The notes below the pieces were generated by a model that saw only the letters and a program-made list of their open reading frames with translations, did not search any database and was not told the DNA's origin. A program made the translations under genes and the position numbers. A DNA stretch of 64,000 nt from Pseudomonas sp. St316 (GTDB lineage: Bacteria > Pseudomonadota > Gammaproteobacteria > Pseudomonadales > Pseudomonadaceae): assembly GCF_018325905.1 (NCBI RefSeq), contig NZ_AP021901.1, positions 6,046,001 to 6,110,000 on the forward strand. The letters are read 5' to 3'. Positions 18,776 to 26,877 of the stretch are shown here, one piece after another (the first letter of the stretch is position 1; each line of letters opens with the position of its first letter).

Positions 18776-19702
18776 ATGACGGCGATCCACATTGGTATTT
18801 CCGGCTGGCGCTACACGCCTTGGCGGGGGGATTTCTACCCCAAGGGGCTGACCCAGAAACGGGAATTGCAATTCGCCTCGCGAGCGGTCAATAGCATCGA
18901 AATCAATGGATCGTTCTACGCCCTGCAACGCCCCGAACGGTATGCCCAGTGGTATGCCGAGACACCGCCCGGCTTCGTGTTCAGCGTCAAGGCCCCGCGC
19001 TTCATCACCCACATCAAGCGCCTGCGAGACATCCGTAAGCCCCTGGCCAATTTCTTCGCCTCTGGCGTGCTGGAACTCAAGGAGAAACTGGGGGCCATCC
19101 TCTGGCAGTTTCCGCCCAGCTTCAAATTCGACCCCGAGCTGTTCGAAGACTTCCTCAAGCAATTGCCCCACGACACCGAAGGCGCCGCCGCCCTGGCCCG
19201 GGAGCACGAGCCGCGCCTGGACGGCCACGCCAGCACCACCACTGATAAAAAGCGCCCACTGCGCCATGCCGTGGAAATCCGTCATGACAGCTTTATCGAC
19301 CCGCACTTCGTCACGTTGCTCAAGCGCTACGACGTGGCCTTGGTGATCGCTGACACCGCCGGCAAATGGCCCTATCGCGAAGACGTCACCAGCGATTTCG
19401 TCTACCTGCGCCTGCATGGCGCCCAGGAGCTGTATGCCAGTGGCTATACCGATGAGGCGTTGAAGCGCTGGGGCGACCGGATCGAGGCCTGGAGCCACGG
19501 CAAGCAACCCGCCGACGCCCACCTGATCGCCCCTGACAAGAAACCCCGGGCACGCAAAAGCCGGCAAGTGTTCTGCTATTTCGACAACGACATCAAGGTC
19601 CGCGCGCCCTATGACGCACGGCACTTGCTGGAGCACTTCGATCTGGACAATGAACTCGCGACCGCGCCCGGCGTGCGCCCGGCCGAGGGAGTATTGCCAT
19701 GA
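18776..19702 (+). CDS. DUF72 (YecE-like) protein
   Basis: The 308-residue protein starts MTAIHIGISGWRYTPWRGDF, the hallmark N-terminus of the DUF72/YecE family, followed by FASRAVNSIEINGSFY. Later ILWQFPPSFKFD, RHAVEIRHDSFID and VCYFDND-like text near the C-terminus (RQVFCYFDNDIK) fit its TIM-barrel fold. The biochemical role is unknown. I chose the ATG at 18776 because GGGAGGG lies just upstream. Its TGA overlaps the next ATG (ATGA), so it heads the four-gene membrane-lipid operon. A linker of about 20 residues rich in charged residues precedes the RHAVEIRH strand. Confidence 0.88.
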   Translation: MTAIHIGISGWRYTPWRGDFYPKGLTQKRELQFASRAVNSIEINGSFYALQRPERYAQWYAETPPGFVFSVKAPRFITHIKRLRDIRKPLANFFASGVLELKEKLGAILWQFPPSFKFDPELFEDFLKQLPHDTEGAAALAREHEPRLDGHASTTTDKKRPLRHAVEIRHDSFIDPHFVTLLKRYDVALVIADTAGKWPYREDVTSDFVYLRLHGAQELYASGYTDEALKRWGDRIEAWSHGKQPADAHLIAPDKKPRARKSRQVFCYFDNDIKVRAPYDARHLLEHFDLDNELATAPGVRPAEGVLP

Positions 19703-20508
19703 GCATTCCAGAATCCACCGAAGCGAGCCGCGACCCGATTCAACACGCGGCCCAGGACCTTGCCCCAGTCAGCCGCTTCACCGTGCTGACGGTCAACACC
19801 CACAAAGGTTTTACCGCCCTGAACCGTCGCTTCATCCTGCCGGAGCTGCGCGAAGCGGTGCGCAGCGTGTCTGCCGATGTGGTGTTCTTGCAGGAAGTCC
19901 ACGGCACCCACGAACACCATCCCCAGCGCTACAGCAACTGGCCGAGCATGCCGCAGTACGAGTTCCTGGCCGACAGCCTCTGGCCGCAGTTCGCCTATGG
20001 ACGCAACGCGGTGTACCCGGCGGGCGACCACGGCAATGCGCTGCTGTCGAAATTCCAGATCATTCGCCACGACAACCTCGACGTGTCCATCAGCGGTCAT
20101 GAAAACCGCGGCATGCTCCACAGCGTGCTGCGCCTGCCGGGTGATGGACAGCAAGTGCATGCCATTTGCGTGCACCTGGGGTTGCGCGAAGGCCATCGCG
20201 TCGAGCAACTGAAGCTGCTTTGCCAGCGCCTGAGCGAATTGCCGCCCGAGGCACCGGTGATTGTCGCCGGGGACTTCAACGATTGGCGCGGCAAGGCCAA
20301 TGATCTGCTCGAACCGTGTGGCCTGCGGGAAGTGTTCGCCGAACAGTGGGGCAAACCGGCCCGCAGCTTTCCGGCGCGCCTGCCGATCCTGCGCCTGGAC
20401 CGCATCTACGTGCGCAACCTCAAGGCCCATCGCGCCAAGGTGTTGAATGTACGCCCCTGGTCGCACCTTTCCGACCACGCACCGCTGTCGGTGGAGATCG
20501 AATTATGA
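19699..20508 (+). CDS. ybhP: Endonuclease/exonuclease/phosphatase family protein (YbhP-like)
   Basis: The 269-residue protein belongs to the metal-dependent EEP superfamily: TVLTVNTHKGFTALNRRF opens the fold, FLQEVHG supplies the metal-binding Glu, VIVAGDFNDWRG the central Asp/Asn pair, and WSHLSDHAPLSVEIEL the final Asp-His. E. coli encodes the same three-gene order ybhP-ybhO(clsB)-ybhN, which supports the name. The substrate is not established; with cardiolipin synthase next door, a phosphodiester in lipid metabolism is a reasonable guess. Start and stop codons overlap both neighbours by 4 nt, indicating translational coupling. No signal peptide is seen. Confidence 0.87.
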   Translation: MSIPESTEASRDPIQHAAQDLAPVSRFTVLTVNTHKGFTALNRRFILPELREAVRSVSADVVFLQEVHGTHEHHPQRYSNWPSMPQYEFLADSLWPQFAYGRNAVYPAGDHGNALLSKFQIIRHDNLDVSISGHENRGMLHSVLRLPGDGQQVHAICVHLGLREGHRVEQLKLLCQRLSELPPEAPVIVAGDFNDWRGKANDLLEPCGLREVFAEQWGKPARSFPARLPILRLDRIYVRNLKAHRAKVLNVRPWSHLSDHAPLSVEIEL

Positions 20509-21803
20509 GCGCGACGATGGAAAAGGTGACGGTGGAACAGGTCGACACTACGCCCGGCGAGCGCAACCCCGCGCTGGCCGATATCGAATACGGCTGGCAC
20601 GGCAACAATCGCGTCAAGTTGCTGGAGAACGGCGAGGAGTATTTCCCCAGGGTCTTCGAGGCCATTCGCCGGGCCGAGACAGAAATCCTTCTTGAGACTT
20701 TCATCCTGTTCGAGGACAAGGTCGGCTACGAGCTGCGCGACCTGCTGGTGGAAGCGGCCCAACGTGGCGTGCGCATCACCGTCAGCCTCGACGGTTTCGG
20801 CTGCGGTGAACTGACCCTCGAGTTCCTCGCCTCGTTGAGCGACGCCGGGGTGCGCTTGCAGATGTTCGACCCGGCGCCCCGGCACTTGGGGATCCGCACC
20901 AACTGGTTCCGCCGCCTGCACCGCAAGATCGTGGTGGTGGACGGGGTGATTGCGTTCATCGGCGGGATCAACTTTTCCGCCGACCACCTGGGCGACTTCG
21001 GCCCCGAAGCCAAGCAGGACTATTCCGTGGAGGTCAAAGGGCCGGCCGTGGTGGATATCCATCACTTCGCGCTGTTGCAGAGTGGCCGGCCCGCCCGGGC
21101 CAAATACTGGTGGCAACGCCGCCGCAGCCGCCGCAACGAGCTGGCGTTCAACGACCACGACGGCCAGGTGCGCCTGGTCTACCGGGATAATCACGAACAC
21201 CCGACCGACATCGAAGAGGTCTACCTGCAAGTGCTGCGCAGTGCCCAGCGGCGGGTGGTGATCGCCAATGCCTATTTCTTCCCTGGCTATCGGCTGCTGC
21301 GCGAGATCCGCAACGCCGCGCGGCGCGGCGTGGAAGTCCGGCTGATCCTGCAGGGCCAACCGGACATGATGATCGCCAAGCTCGCCGCACGCATGCTCTA
21401 CAGCTACCTGCTCAAGGCCGGCGTGGTGATCTACGAATATTGCGAGCGACCACTGCACGGCAAGGTCGCCCTGGTGGATGAGGACTGGAGCACGGTGGGT
21501 TCGAGCAACCTCGACCCGCTGAGCCTGTCCCTGAACCTGGAAGCCAATGTGCTGATCCGCGATCGGGCGTTCAACCGCGAGTTGTTCGAACGCCTCGACT
21601 ACCTGAGCCACAACCATTGCACCGCCATGCCGGAAAACCATGCGCCCCGGGGCCTGTTGTGGCGCATGACCATCGGTTTCATGGTGTTCCACTTCTTGCG
21701 CCATTTCCCGGCCTGGGCCGGCTGGCTGCCGGCTCATAAACCACGTCTGAAACCTTTTTCGCCGCCGACGGCGGTCCGGAGCGAACCCCATGAACCACTC
21801 TGA
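20505..21803 (+). CDS. clsB: Cardiolipin synthase B (phospholipase D family)
   Basis: The 432-residue protein carries two HKD motifs of the phospholipase D superfamily: H139-x-K141-x4-D146 (LHRKIVVVDG, then IGGINFS) and H318-x-K320-x4-D325 (LHGKVALVDE, then VGSSNLDPLS). That arrangement and the length fit ClsB/YbhO, which condenses phosphatidyl groups to cardiolipin at the inner membrane. A hydrophobic C-terminal stretch (MTIGFMVFHFLRHFPAWAGW) may anchor the protein. I set the start at 20505, overlapping the YbhP-like stop as ATGA; an extended frame from 20316 lies inside the upstream gene and adds no family sequence. The gene overlaps ybhN by 14 nt. Confidence 0.92.
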   Translation: MSATMEKVTVEQVDTTPGERNPALADIEYGWHGNNRVKLLENGEEYFPRVFEAIRRAETEILLETFILFEDKVGYELRDLLVEAAQRGVRITVSLDGFGCGELTLEFLASLSDAGVRLQMFDPAPRHLGIRTNWFRRLHRKIVVVDGVIAFIGGINFSADHLGDFGPEAKQDYSVEVKGPAVVDIHHFALLQSGRPARAKYWWQRRRSRRNELAFNDHDGQVRLVYRDNHEHPTDIEEVYLQVLRSAQRRVVIANAYFFPGYRLLREIRNAARRGVEVRLILQGQPDMMIAKLAARMLYSYLLKAGVVIYEYCERPLHGKVALVDEDWSTVGSSNLDPLSLSLNLEANVLIRDRAFNRELFERLDYLSHNHCTAMPENHAPRGLLWRMTIGFMVFHFLRHFPAWAGWLPAHKPRLKPFSPPTAVRSEPHEPL

Positions 21804-22791
21804 AGCGCACGCCGCGCCGAGGGATGCCCATGCGCCGGAACAGGCCAAGCCCCGATCTCGCTGGAGCCGTTGGAAAAGACCGCTGACCCTGGTGTTTTTC
21901 CTGCTGTTGATCGTGCTGTTCACCGCCTTGGCCCGGCGTATCGATTGGACCGAGGTGTTCGCCACCCTGGCCGATTTCAAAGTGCGCACCTTGATCATTG
22001 CCGCCGCGCTGACCGTCACCAGCTTCATCACCTATGCCTGCTTCGACCTGATCGGTCGCACCTACATCCGCCAGAAACTGGGTTGGCGGCAGATCTTGCC
22101 GGTGGGGGTGATCAGTTACGCGTTCAACCTCAACCTCAGCGCCTGGGTCGGTGGCATCGCCATGCGCTATCGGCTGTATTCGCGGCTGGGGGTCAGCACC
22201 GGGAACATTGCCAAGATCCTCGGCCTGAGCCTGGCCACCAACTGGTTCGGCTACATGACCCTGGCCGGGGTGGTGTTCAGCAGCGGCCTGGTGACCATGC
22301 CACCGGGCTGGAAACTCAGCAGCGATGCGCTGCAAGGCGTCGGCGCGCTGTTGCTGCTGGTGAGCGCGGGCTATCTGCTGGCCTGCCGATTTTCCAAGCG
22401 CCGGGCGTGGACGATTCGCGGCATGGAAATCAACCTGCCATCGCTGCGCATGGCGGTGCTGCAACTGGCACTGGGGGCGCTGAACTGGTCGTTGATGGCG
22501 GCGGTGATCTTCACGTTGCTGCCCGGCAAGCTGGATTATCCAGTGGTGCTCGGGGTGTTGCTGATCAGCAGCATTGCCGGGGTCATCACCCACATTCCGG
22601 CGGGGCTTGGGGTGTTGGAGGCGGTGTTCGTTGCGCTGCTGCAACATGAGGTGTCGCGAGGCAGCCTGTTGGCGGGGCTGATCGCCTATCGGGCGATCTA
22701 CTTCATCCTGCCGTTACTGATTACCGTGGTGATGTACCTGGTGATCGAGGCGAAGGCCAAGGCGTTGCGGGTCAAGCCTGGCCCCAAGTGA
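21790..22791 (+). CDS. ybhN: YbhN/UPF0104 integral membrane protein (lysylphosphatidylglycerol synthase TM-domain family)
   Basis: The 333-residue protein has a charged N-terminus and about eight membrane helices, beginning with LTLVFFLLLIVLFTALA. AFNLNLSAWVGGIAMRYRLYSRLG and GLGVLEAVFVALL are typical of the UPF0104 family, which shares the flippase-like membrane domain of MprF. The aminoacyl transferase domain of MprF is absent. A role in moving or sensing lipids is inferred from the domain and from the clsB neighbour. It is the last gene of the operon, with its ATG inside clsB. A REPIN follows. Confidence 0.87.
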   Translation: MNHSEAHAAPRDAHAPEQAKPRSRWSRWKRPLTLVFFLLLIVLFTALARRIDWTEVFATLADFKVRTLIIAAALTVTSFITYACFDLIGRTYIRQKLGWRQILPVGVISYAFNLNLSAWVGGIAMRYRLYSRLGVSTGNIAKILGLSLATNWFGYMTLAGVVFSSGLVTMPPGWKLSSDALQGVGALLLLVSAGYLLACRFSKRRAWTIRGMEINLPSLRMAVLQLALGALNWSLMAAVIFTLLPGKLDYPVVLGVLLISSIAGVITHIPAGLGVLEAVFVALLQHEVSRGSLLAGLIAYRAIYFILPLLITVVMYLVIEAKAKALRVKPGPK

Positions 22792-22810
22792 TGAGGTGCC
22801 TTGTCAGGCC

Positions 22811-22918
22811 CCATCGCGAGCAGGCTCGCTCCCACATTAGGTCGGCGGTGAGGAAAAAACTTGTGATCGCCCCCTTACCCCTGTCTTACCCCTGTGGGAG
22901 CGAGCTTGCTCGCGATGA
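22811..22918. repeat. REPIN
   Basis: Inverted REP arms (left arm with CAGGCTCGCT, one mismatch) flank about 58 nt containing the tandem CTTACCCCTGT. It lies between the converging ybhN and hydrolase genes. Confidence 0.88.
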
Positions 22919-22940
22919 GGCCCGCACCAACACCCCACAA

Positions 22941-23699
22941 TCACCGCGCCTGGATAATGCTCAACCGCTCTCCCACCACCATTTCCGTGATCCAGTCCAC
23001 CAGGATCGAGGTGTAGGCCTGCTGTGACACGGGGTCGCTCAAGGCATGATCAGCGCCGTCGATGATCCGGTGCGTCAGCGAATGGGTCTGCTGGCACGCC
23101 GCTCGGTAACTCATGATGGTGGCGTGGGGCACATGGTCGTCGGTCTCGGATTCCACCAGCAGCACATCACCGGTGAACTGCGAGCACGCGTGCAAGGCGC
23201 GATTGGTGCTGGCGTGCACCAAGGTGCTGCGGTAATCCAGCAGGTCAGTCTTGTCCAGGTCGCGCTTGGGCGTGTGCCATTGCTCGTCGCGGTACAGCGC
23301 CGGCACCCGCAAGGCCAGCCAGCGCACCGGGCGCAGCGACGTCAGGATCGAAGCCAGGTAGCCGCCATAACTGGTGCCCACCACGGCAATCGCCGAGGTA
23401 TCCAAGGCCGGGTGTGCGAGCAAGCGGTCGTATGCCGCCAACAGATCCCGCAGGTTATCCTCGCGGCTGACCCGCGCTAACGGGATCCCCGCCCCGCCAG
23501 TGTGCCCGCGCAAGTCGAAGGTCAGGCACACGCAACCGAGGCCGGCGATGCCCTTGGCCCGCTCCAGGTCCCGCTCCTGGCTGCCGCCCCAGCCGTGTAC
23601 GAACAATACGCCTGGGACCTTCGACTTGGGGCTCAGGAACGTCCCGTTCATGCGTTCATCGTCAATCTCGATCTGAATGGTTTCACTTCTAGCCGTCAT
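22941..23699 (-). CDS. Alpha/beta-hydrolase (peptidase S9-like)
   Basis: The 252-residue protein has the alpha/beta-hydrolase core: oxyanion region VLFVHGWGGSQERD, then LTFDLRGHTGG, the nucleophile elbow VVGTSYGGY (Ser near residue 117), an acidic residue in VESETDDHVPH, and the catalytic His in IDGADHALSD. These fit small esterase or acylpeptidase-like enzymes without a propeller domain. The substrate is unknown. Its start lies 11 nt inside the upstream DUF3182 gene, so the two are co-translated. No signal peptide. Confidence 0.82.
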   Translation of the reverse strand: MTARSETIQIEIDDERMNGTFLSPKSKVPGVLFVHGWGGSQERDLERAKGIAGLGCVCLTFDLRGHTGGAGIPLARVSREDNLRDLLAAYDRLLAHPALDTSAIAVVGTSYGGYLASILTSLRPVRWLALRVPALYRDEQWHTPKRDLDKTDLLDYRSTLVHASTNRALHACSQFTGDVLLVESETDDHVPHATIMSYRAACQQTHSLTHRIIDGADHALSDPVSQQAYTSILVDWITEMVVGERLSIIQAR

Positions 23700-24798
23700 A
23701 GGATTGAACCGTTACATATTTGAGTAGGAAATCACCATTTTCCGCCGCGCCGCGATACACCTCCCTGGCACCGGCCGGCATCGGTTGGTCGAGGTAGGTT
23801 TCCACCGAGGACACTCGCACCGCGCAGGTTTGCGGCGCTTCGACGAACACCTGCAACGCCGCCAGTTCGGCGCTGCTGGCGCCGCCCATGCGCCACGACT
23901 GTTCCAATACACCGCCACGCGGCTGGCCGGCAGCATCCAGGCCCTGGGCAATGTCGTAATTGCGCCGCGAAGCAAAAAAGTTCGGGTAGGCCTGGTTGGC
24001 GGCGTCATCGAACACTTGCGCCAGGCGCACCGCCTCGCGCACATCATCGGGCAGTTCGAGCCTGAGCAACTCGATATAGCCGCCCTGCACCACCAGCAGG
24101 TCCGATCCGCCGTACACCTCCAGCCCTTCGCTGTCGTGGGTCAGGTGTTGCACACCGCAATAGCTCAGGACCTTGCCGTTGATGAAGCTCTGCCCGACGC
24201 TCTGGGTCTTGACCTCGTTGAGGTGCTGCTCCAACGCCACCCCATCACGAAACAGCGCCTGGGCGTCAAGTCCGGCGACAATTTCATCGAACTGCGCCAG
24301 GCTCTTGACCAGCCGTTGGCCACGTCCGGCACAAGCATGGATCGGCTTGAGGCGAATCGGCCCGGTGTACAGCAAATGTTCGGCGGCCGGGCGCGCATCC
24401 TTGAGCGAAAAGACCGTCACGCCATCAAGTACCGCGCCTCGCGTGAGCTTGGCAAACAGCGGCGACCAGCCTTTGGGCGCCACCGCGTCCTTATTCAACA
24501 GACCATGGGTAATGGCCTTGGTGCAGATAAAATCATGCTCGACATACCCGCCCCACACATCCTCCGGCCCCTTGACCCCCAGGCGCATCGCGGCATCAGC
24601 GCCGATCAGCGTTTGCGTGGGCAACAGATAGAGATCATCACCGGCATGCCGCTGGGCGTCATGACTGTCGCCGTATTCCCATCCCAGGATCTGTGCCAGC
24701 CACTGGGCCAGTGCACGATTGGTCTCGACTTCATGGAGCGGCGCTTGTGGATTGACCGAATAGGCCACTACCCGCTTGTTGCGATTGACTGGTGTCAT
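23689..24798 (-). CDS. DUF3182 family protein, ATP-grasp-like
   Basis: The 369-residue protein matches DUF3182: VVAYSVNPQAPLHEVETNRAL at the start, LLPTQTLIGADAAMRLGV, PIRLKPIHACAGRGQRLV, and VLSYCGVQHLTHDSEGLEVYGGSDL further on. The Lys-containing IRLKP strand and glycine-rich AGRGQ loop resemble the ATP-binding part of ATP-grasp enzymes, which suggests a ligase-type reaction. Neither substrate nor pathway is known. It is the first gene of a two-gene unit with the alpha/beta-hydrolase, with an 11-nt overlap. The start at 24798 has a GGGCA-type ribosome binding site. Confidence 0.78.
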   Translation of the reverse strand: MTPVNRNKRVVAYSVNPQAPLHEVETNRALAQWLAQILGWEYGDSHDAQRHAGDDLYLLPTQTLIGADAAMRLGVKGPEDVWGGYVEHDFICTKAITHGLLNKDAVAPKGWSPLFAKLTRGAVLDGVTVFSLKDARPAAEHLLYTGPIRLKPIHACAGRGQRLVKSLAQFDEIVAGLDAQALFRDGVALEQHLNEVKTQSVGQSFINGKVLSYCGVQHLTHDSEGLEVYGGSDLLVVQGGYIELLRLELPDDVREAVRLAQVFDDAANQAYPNFFASRRNYDIAQGLDAAGQPRGGVLEQSWRMGGASSAELAALQVFVEAPQTCAVRVSSVETYLDQPMPAGAREVYRGAAENGDFLLKYVTVQSYDG

Positions 24799-24992
24799 GC
24801 GTTGCCCTTTTTCCTGCGCTCGATGGCTTTGGAGAAGGGAAGTTGCAGAGATCAGGCCAACGGTGGCATCGGCAATGAGGGTTCAGCCAAGCGGGCCTAT
24901 TGTGCGCAGTTGATAGCACCGGGCCTGTTTCATTCTGCACGACCCATGGCCAGCGTCCCGCAAATTGCACGATGGCCGGCAGCAGATGCAGC

Positions 24993-25132
24993 CCCCTGTG
25001 GCAAGGGGATTTATGTGGGAGCAAGGCTTGCCCGCGATGCAGGCGCTACGGTCTTTGCAGAAATCGAGGCGCCTGTTCGCGGGCAAGCCTTGCTCCCAAA
25101 TAGCGGGGGTAAATCCCCTCGCCACAAAGCGG
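24993..25132. repeat. Composite inverted repeat of a second REP family
   Basis: Two arms of about 52 and 60 nt form a long inverted repeat around a loop of about 25 nt. Each arm has an outer module (CCCCTGTGGCAAGGGGATTTA) and an inner module (GGGAGCAAGGCTTGCCCGCG). The right arm carries a few extra bases between modules. The rest of the gene-free stretch 24799-25137 holds the upstream region of the DUF3182 gene and shows no further structure to me. Confidence 0.85.
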
Positions 25133-25137
25133 CAGTG

Positions 25138-26133
25138 TCAGCCTTTGGGAACGCTCGGCGGGCTCACCCCAAACCGCGCCCGGTAATCGCTCGGCGCCAA
25201 CCCGGTGATTTTCTTGAACGTCGCGCGAAAGGCGCTCGGGTCCTGGTAACCGACGGTCCAGGCAATGTGGTCGATGGTGCCATTGGTGAATTCCAGCATT
25301 TCCCGGGCCTTGCCGACGCGCAGGTGCTGGCAGTATTCGGTGGGCTTGAGCCCGGTGGCGGCGCGAAACCTGCGCAGGAAGGTGCGTTCTTCCAGCCCTG
25401 CGCGTTCAGCCATCGCGCCGAGGGAAACCTCCACCGCGCCGCTGCTTTGCAACCAATGCTGGACCTTGAGAATCGCCGGGTCACCATGGCCGAGGATGGG
25501 CGCAAAATTACTGCCGCACTGGCTCGCGCTGTCGCTGTGCTCGATCACCAGAAATTGCGCCGTGCGCGCGGCGATGCTGGGCCCGAGCAGGCGATCCACC
25601 AGGCGCAGTCCCAGTTCCGACCAGGCCATCAGCCCGGCGGTGGTGATCAGGTCGCCGTCGTCGACGATGGGTTTGTCGGCGTTGAGCTTGATCTTCGGGT
25701 AACGCGCGGCAAAGGTCTTGGCCGAAGTCCAGTGGGTGGTGGCGCTGCGCCCATCGAGCAGGCCGCTTTCGGCCAGCAGGATCGAGCCCACGCAAACCCC
25801 GCCCAGCACCGTGCCGTCGGCATGCCGCGCCCGCAACCAATCCATCAGCGCCTGAGAGACCAAACCTGCACTGAAACCGGCAAGGGACGGTGGAATCAAC
25901 AACGCCACCAGCTTGCCCGCCGGGCCTGTTTCACTGTCGAACACCCGCAGCGGAGCCTCGCCCTCCTCCGCCCGCCAGTGACTCACCCGCAGCGTTGGCA
26001 ACGGCACGCTGGCATGCTCGACCGCGATCCGCTGCGCCACGGCGAACAGATCGGTCAGGCCATGCACCGCCGCCAGTTGCGCGCCAGGGTAGATGAGCAC
26101 CCCAAGCTCGGCGACTGCCCTTTGCTGCGTCAT
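25138..26133 (-). CDS. GlxA-type transcriptional regulator (DJ-1/PfpI domain plus AraC HTH)
   Basis: The 331-residue protein has an N-terminal DJ-1/PfpI-like domain of about 190 residues (ELGVLIYPGAQLAAVHGLTDLF, GGVCVGSILLAESGLLDGRSATTHW) and a C-terminal AraC/XylS DNA-binding domain with two helix-turn-helix motifs (MAERAGLEERTFLRRFRAATG and the IAWTVGYQDPSAFRATFKK recognition helix). The PfpI nucleophile position reads GVCVGS, so a Cys is present, but such domains usually sense ligands rather than cleave. I set the start at 26133 (MTQQRAVAEL). It is divergent from the isochorismatase-like gene, with 98 nt between, and so is the likely regulator of that gene. Confidence 0.88.
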   Translation of the reverse strand: MTQQRAVAELGVLIYPGAQLAAVHGLTDLFAVAQRIAVEHASVPLPTLRVSHWRAEEGEAPLRVFDSETGPAGKLVALLIPPSLAGFSAGLVSQALMDWLRARHADGTVLGGVCVGSILLAESGLLDGRSATTHWTSAKTFAARYPKIKLNADKPIVDDGDLITTAGLMAWSELGLRLVDRLLGPSIAARTAQFLVIEHSDSASQCGSNFAPILGHGDPAILKVQHWLQSSGAVEVSLGAMAERAGLEERTFLRRFRAATGLKPTEYCQHLRVGKAREMLEFTNGTIDHIAWTVGYQDPSAFRATFKKITGLAPSDYRARFGVSPPSVPKG

Positions 26134-26231
26134 TGTCAGTTTTCCCTCGCTTATTGTCGTTGCGGCCAATCCTCGAAGCAGCGGCAAACGCCAATACTGG
26201 CCTCACACCCAATCTGATCGAGCAAGCCCCC

Positions 26232-26786
26232 ATGTCCAAGCAAGCGCTCATCGTAGTCGATATCCAGAATGACTACTTCCCCCAAGGTAAATGGCCGTTG
26301 GTCGGCGTCCAAGCCGCCGCCGATAACGCCGCTCGCTTGATCGAAGCCTTTCGCCAGGCCGGGGACAGCGTGGTGCACATCCGCCACGAGTTCACCTCCG
26401 ACGACGCGCCCTTCTTCACCCCGGGCTCCGAAGGCGCCCAGTTGCACCCCAAGGTGCTCAACCGCGCCGATGAACCGGTGGTCCTCAAGCACTTCGTCAA
26501 TTCGTTTCGCGAAACCGAACTACAAGCCATCCTCGACCAGCACGGCATCGAACAACTGGTGGTGGTCGGCAGCATGAGCCACATGTGCGTCGACGGCGTG
26601 GTGCGAGCAGCATCGGATCTGGGCTACGGCGTCACGGTGATTCATGATGCCTGCGCCACCCTCGACCTGGAATTCAACGGTGTCGTCGTGCCTGCTGCCC
26701 AGGTGCATGCGGCGTTCATGGCCGCGCTGGGGTTTGCCTACGCAAGTGTGGTGAGCACCGAGCAATTCCTGGCGACCCATCGCTAA
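26232..26786 (+). CDS. Isochorismatase-like cysteine hydrolase
   Basis: The 184-residue protein has the catalytic triad of the family: D10 in LIVVDIQNDYF, K86 in VVLKHFVNSF, and the nucleophile C119 in GSMSHMCVDG, preceded by a cis-peptide-like SM. Most such proteins are amidases (nicotinamidase-like) or N-carbamoyl hydrolases; the exact substrate cannot be read. The start at 26232 (MSKQALIVVD) gives the normal family length, and a longer frame to 26133 would run back over the promoter region. It is divergent from the GlxA-type regulator and is probably its target. Confidence 0.85.
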   Translation: MSKQALIVVDIQNDYFPQGKWPLVGVQAAADNAARLIEAFRQAGDSVVHIRHEFTSDDAPFFTPGSEGAQLHPKVLNRADEPVVLKHFVNSFRETELQAILDQHGIEQLVVVGSMSHMCVDGVVRAASDLGYGVTVIHDACATLDLEFNGVVVPAAQVHAAFMAALGFAYASVVSTEQFLATHR

Positions 26787-26815
26787 ATACCCGGCACCTC
26801 TGAGAAACCGCAAAA

Positions 26816-26847
26816 AAACCGCGCTTCGTTGGCGAAGTGCGGTTTTG
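26816..26847. terminator. Bidirectional terminator between converging genes
   Basis: AAACCGCGCTTCG pairs with CGAAGTGCGGTTT across a TTGG loop. Seven Ts follow on the minus strand and four on the plus strand. It lies 30 nt from each flanking stop codon. Confidence 0.88.
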
Positions 26848-26877
26848 TCTCAAGCATCAACGGTGTGCCTGGAAGGA

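Noticed and set aside
20316..20504. N-terminal extension of clsB
   Set aside because: It lies within the ybhP-like gene in another frame and has no family sequence; the ATGA overlap at 20505 is the natural start.
22811..25132. CRISPR-like repeated units
   Set aside because: The repeated sequences are palindromic REP elements in inverted pairs, not direct repeats with even spacers, and no cas gene is present.
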